A stretch of DNA of 13,006 nucleotides, taken from CAVSWN01 sp046728115 (GTDB lineage: Bacteria; Acidobacteriota; Vicinamibacteria; Vicinamibacterales; CAVVIG01). The position numbers were made by a program, and so were the translations under genes. This document shows positions 12,589-13,006 of this stretch, one piece after another. The notes under the pieces are model-generated. The model was not told the DNA's origin and searched no databases. It was given only the letters and a program-made list of their open reading frames with translations. Position 1 is the stretch's first letter, and each line of letters opens with the position of its first letter. The DNA is taken from contig JBKPDW010000465.1 in NCBI GenBank assembly GCA_046728115.1, positions 1 through 13,006 on the forward strand. The letters run 5' to 3'.

Positions 12589-13006
12589 ATGCTGGCCATG
12601 CTTTCGATGAAGGGAATCCGATCGGCCGGCGTCGGAACGTGGCTGACGCGAATGGTCGCAGTCGGTCTCGTCTGTCTGCTTGCTTGCGCCTGCGCCGAGA
12701 CACCGACCCAGCCTCGCGAGATGACCCTGCCCACTGGCCGATGGGCTGGCGACGGCGCATGTCTGTCCGTGGCACTTGATGGGTGTGATCTGGTCGTCGG
12801 GTGCGGTCACGGTCAGTTTCCGCCACCTCTTGTTCGTGCCGACGGCACGCTCAAAGTCCATGGCACCTATCGTATCGAGGCGGGTCCCATCAGCATCAAC
12901 CCGGCGCCTCCCGTGACGTTTTCAGGCGTCCGGAGGGGCCAAACCTTGACGCTCAGCGTGACTCCCAGCGAACCAGGGCTCCGACCTGCATCCTACGTGC
13001 TGCAAC
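12589..13006 (+). CDS. Conserved lipoprotein of unknown function (3' end outside window)
   Basis: 139 codons are visible and the frame runs off the right edge. The N-terminus is a lipoprotein signal: arginines before MVAVGLVCLLACACAE, with Cys of LLAC or ACAC as the lipid anchor. The mature part begins ETPTQPREM and contains TGRWAGDGACLSVALDGCDL, VVGCGHGQFPPPLVRADGTL and GTYRIEAGPISINPAPPVTF. I recognise this beta-rich unit as a conserved uncharacterised family of exported proteins; at least three mature cysteines could pair. In-frame ATGs at 12589, 12598 and 12607 are all possible. The last (MKGIRSAG) gives the most ordinary signal length. None has a good ribosome site. It stands alone, 210 bp after the small protein gene. 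Confidence 0.8.
   Translation, partial: MLAMLSMKGIRSAGVGTWLTRMVAVGLVCLLACACAETPTQPREMTLPTGRWAGDGACLSVALDGCDLVVGCGHGQFPPPLVRADGTLKVHGTYRIEAGPISINPAPPVTFSGVRRGQTLTLSVTPSEPGLRPASYVLQ

Overview
This is a high-GC bacterial window that looks like an accessory island in mid-decay. Apart from one AT-rich patch at about 6096-6135, the codons are strongly G/C-ending. I see no rRNA, tRNA, CRISPR array, transposase or integron. The gene set is the mix common in soil bacteria: ECF sigma factors with SnoaL tails, DinB, DoxX, DUF1772 and DUF2269 proteins, and small WExx-type and lipoprotein families. The small lipoprotein at the right edge resembles families I associate with Acidobacteriota. That assignment is an inference and is weak.

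Left part (1-3743). The window opens with the 3' end of an AraC regulator, then unassigned coding-like sequence, then a CusF-type copper-binding domain without a signal peptide. A LysR regulator broken by one frameshift is divergent from two tandem SAM methyltransferases. The second methyltransferase appears to start at ACG behind a good ribosome binding site.

Middle (3852-6428). An NAD-dependent epimerase is broken by several single-base shifts. An intact AAA ATPase of the DUF4143 type follows, with a 20-bp palindrome touching its start. Then comes a remnant of a DUF1772 membrane protein.

Core (6499-11701). Two transcription units diverge from 8711-9040. The leftward unit is an ECF-SnoaL sigma factor (cut by an in-frame TAG), a secreted protein of unknown function, a DinB protein (cut near its end by an in-frame TGA) and the DUF1772 remnant. 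The rightward unit is a DoxX-like protein overlapping an intact SigJ/ECF41 sigma factor, followed by an SDR (one frameshift), a DUF2269-like membrane protein and the first codons of a lost gene. The best find is three copies of the pattern TGTCACG-N16-GGTC. One faces each divergent unit and one precedes the SDR. This closely resembles the published ECF41 promoter (TGTCACA-N16-CGTC), so the locus looks like a self-contained sigma-factor regulon wired to redox and membrane genes.

Right part (11698-13006). The SDR-DUF2269 operon breaks off into a reversed N-terminal fragment of a second epimerase, homologous to the one at 4.2-4.6 kb. A perfect 16-bp palindrome, a small WEYRAV/DGWELIGV protein and a lipoprotein running off the end follow.

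A theme throughout is single-base lesions, several at short homopolymers, alongside intact neighbours. Either this is a decaying island or the assembly carries residual indels. The two in-frame stops and the two truncated genes fit real decay better.
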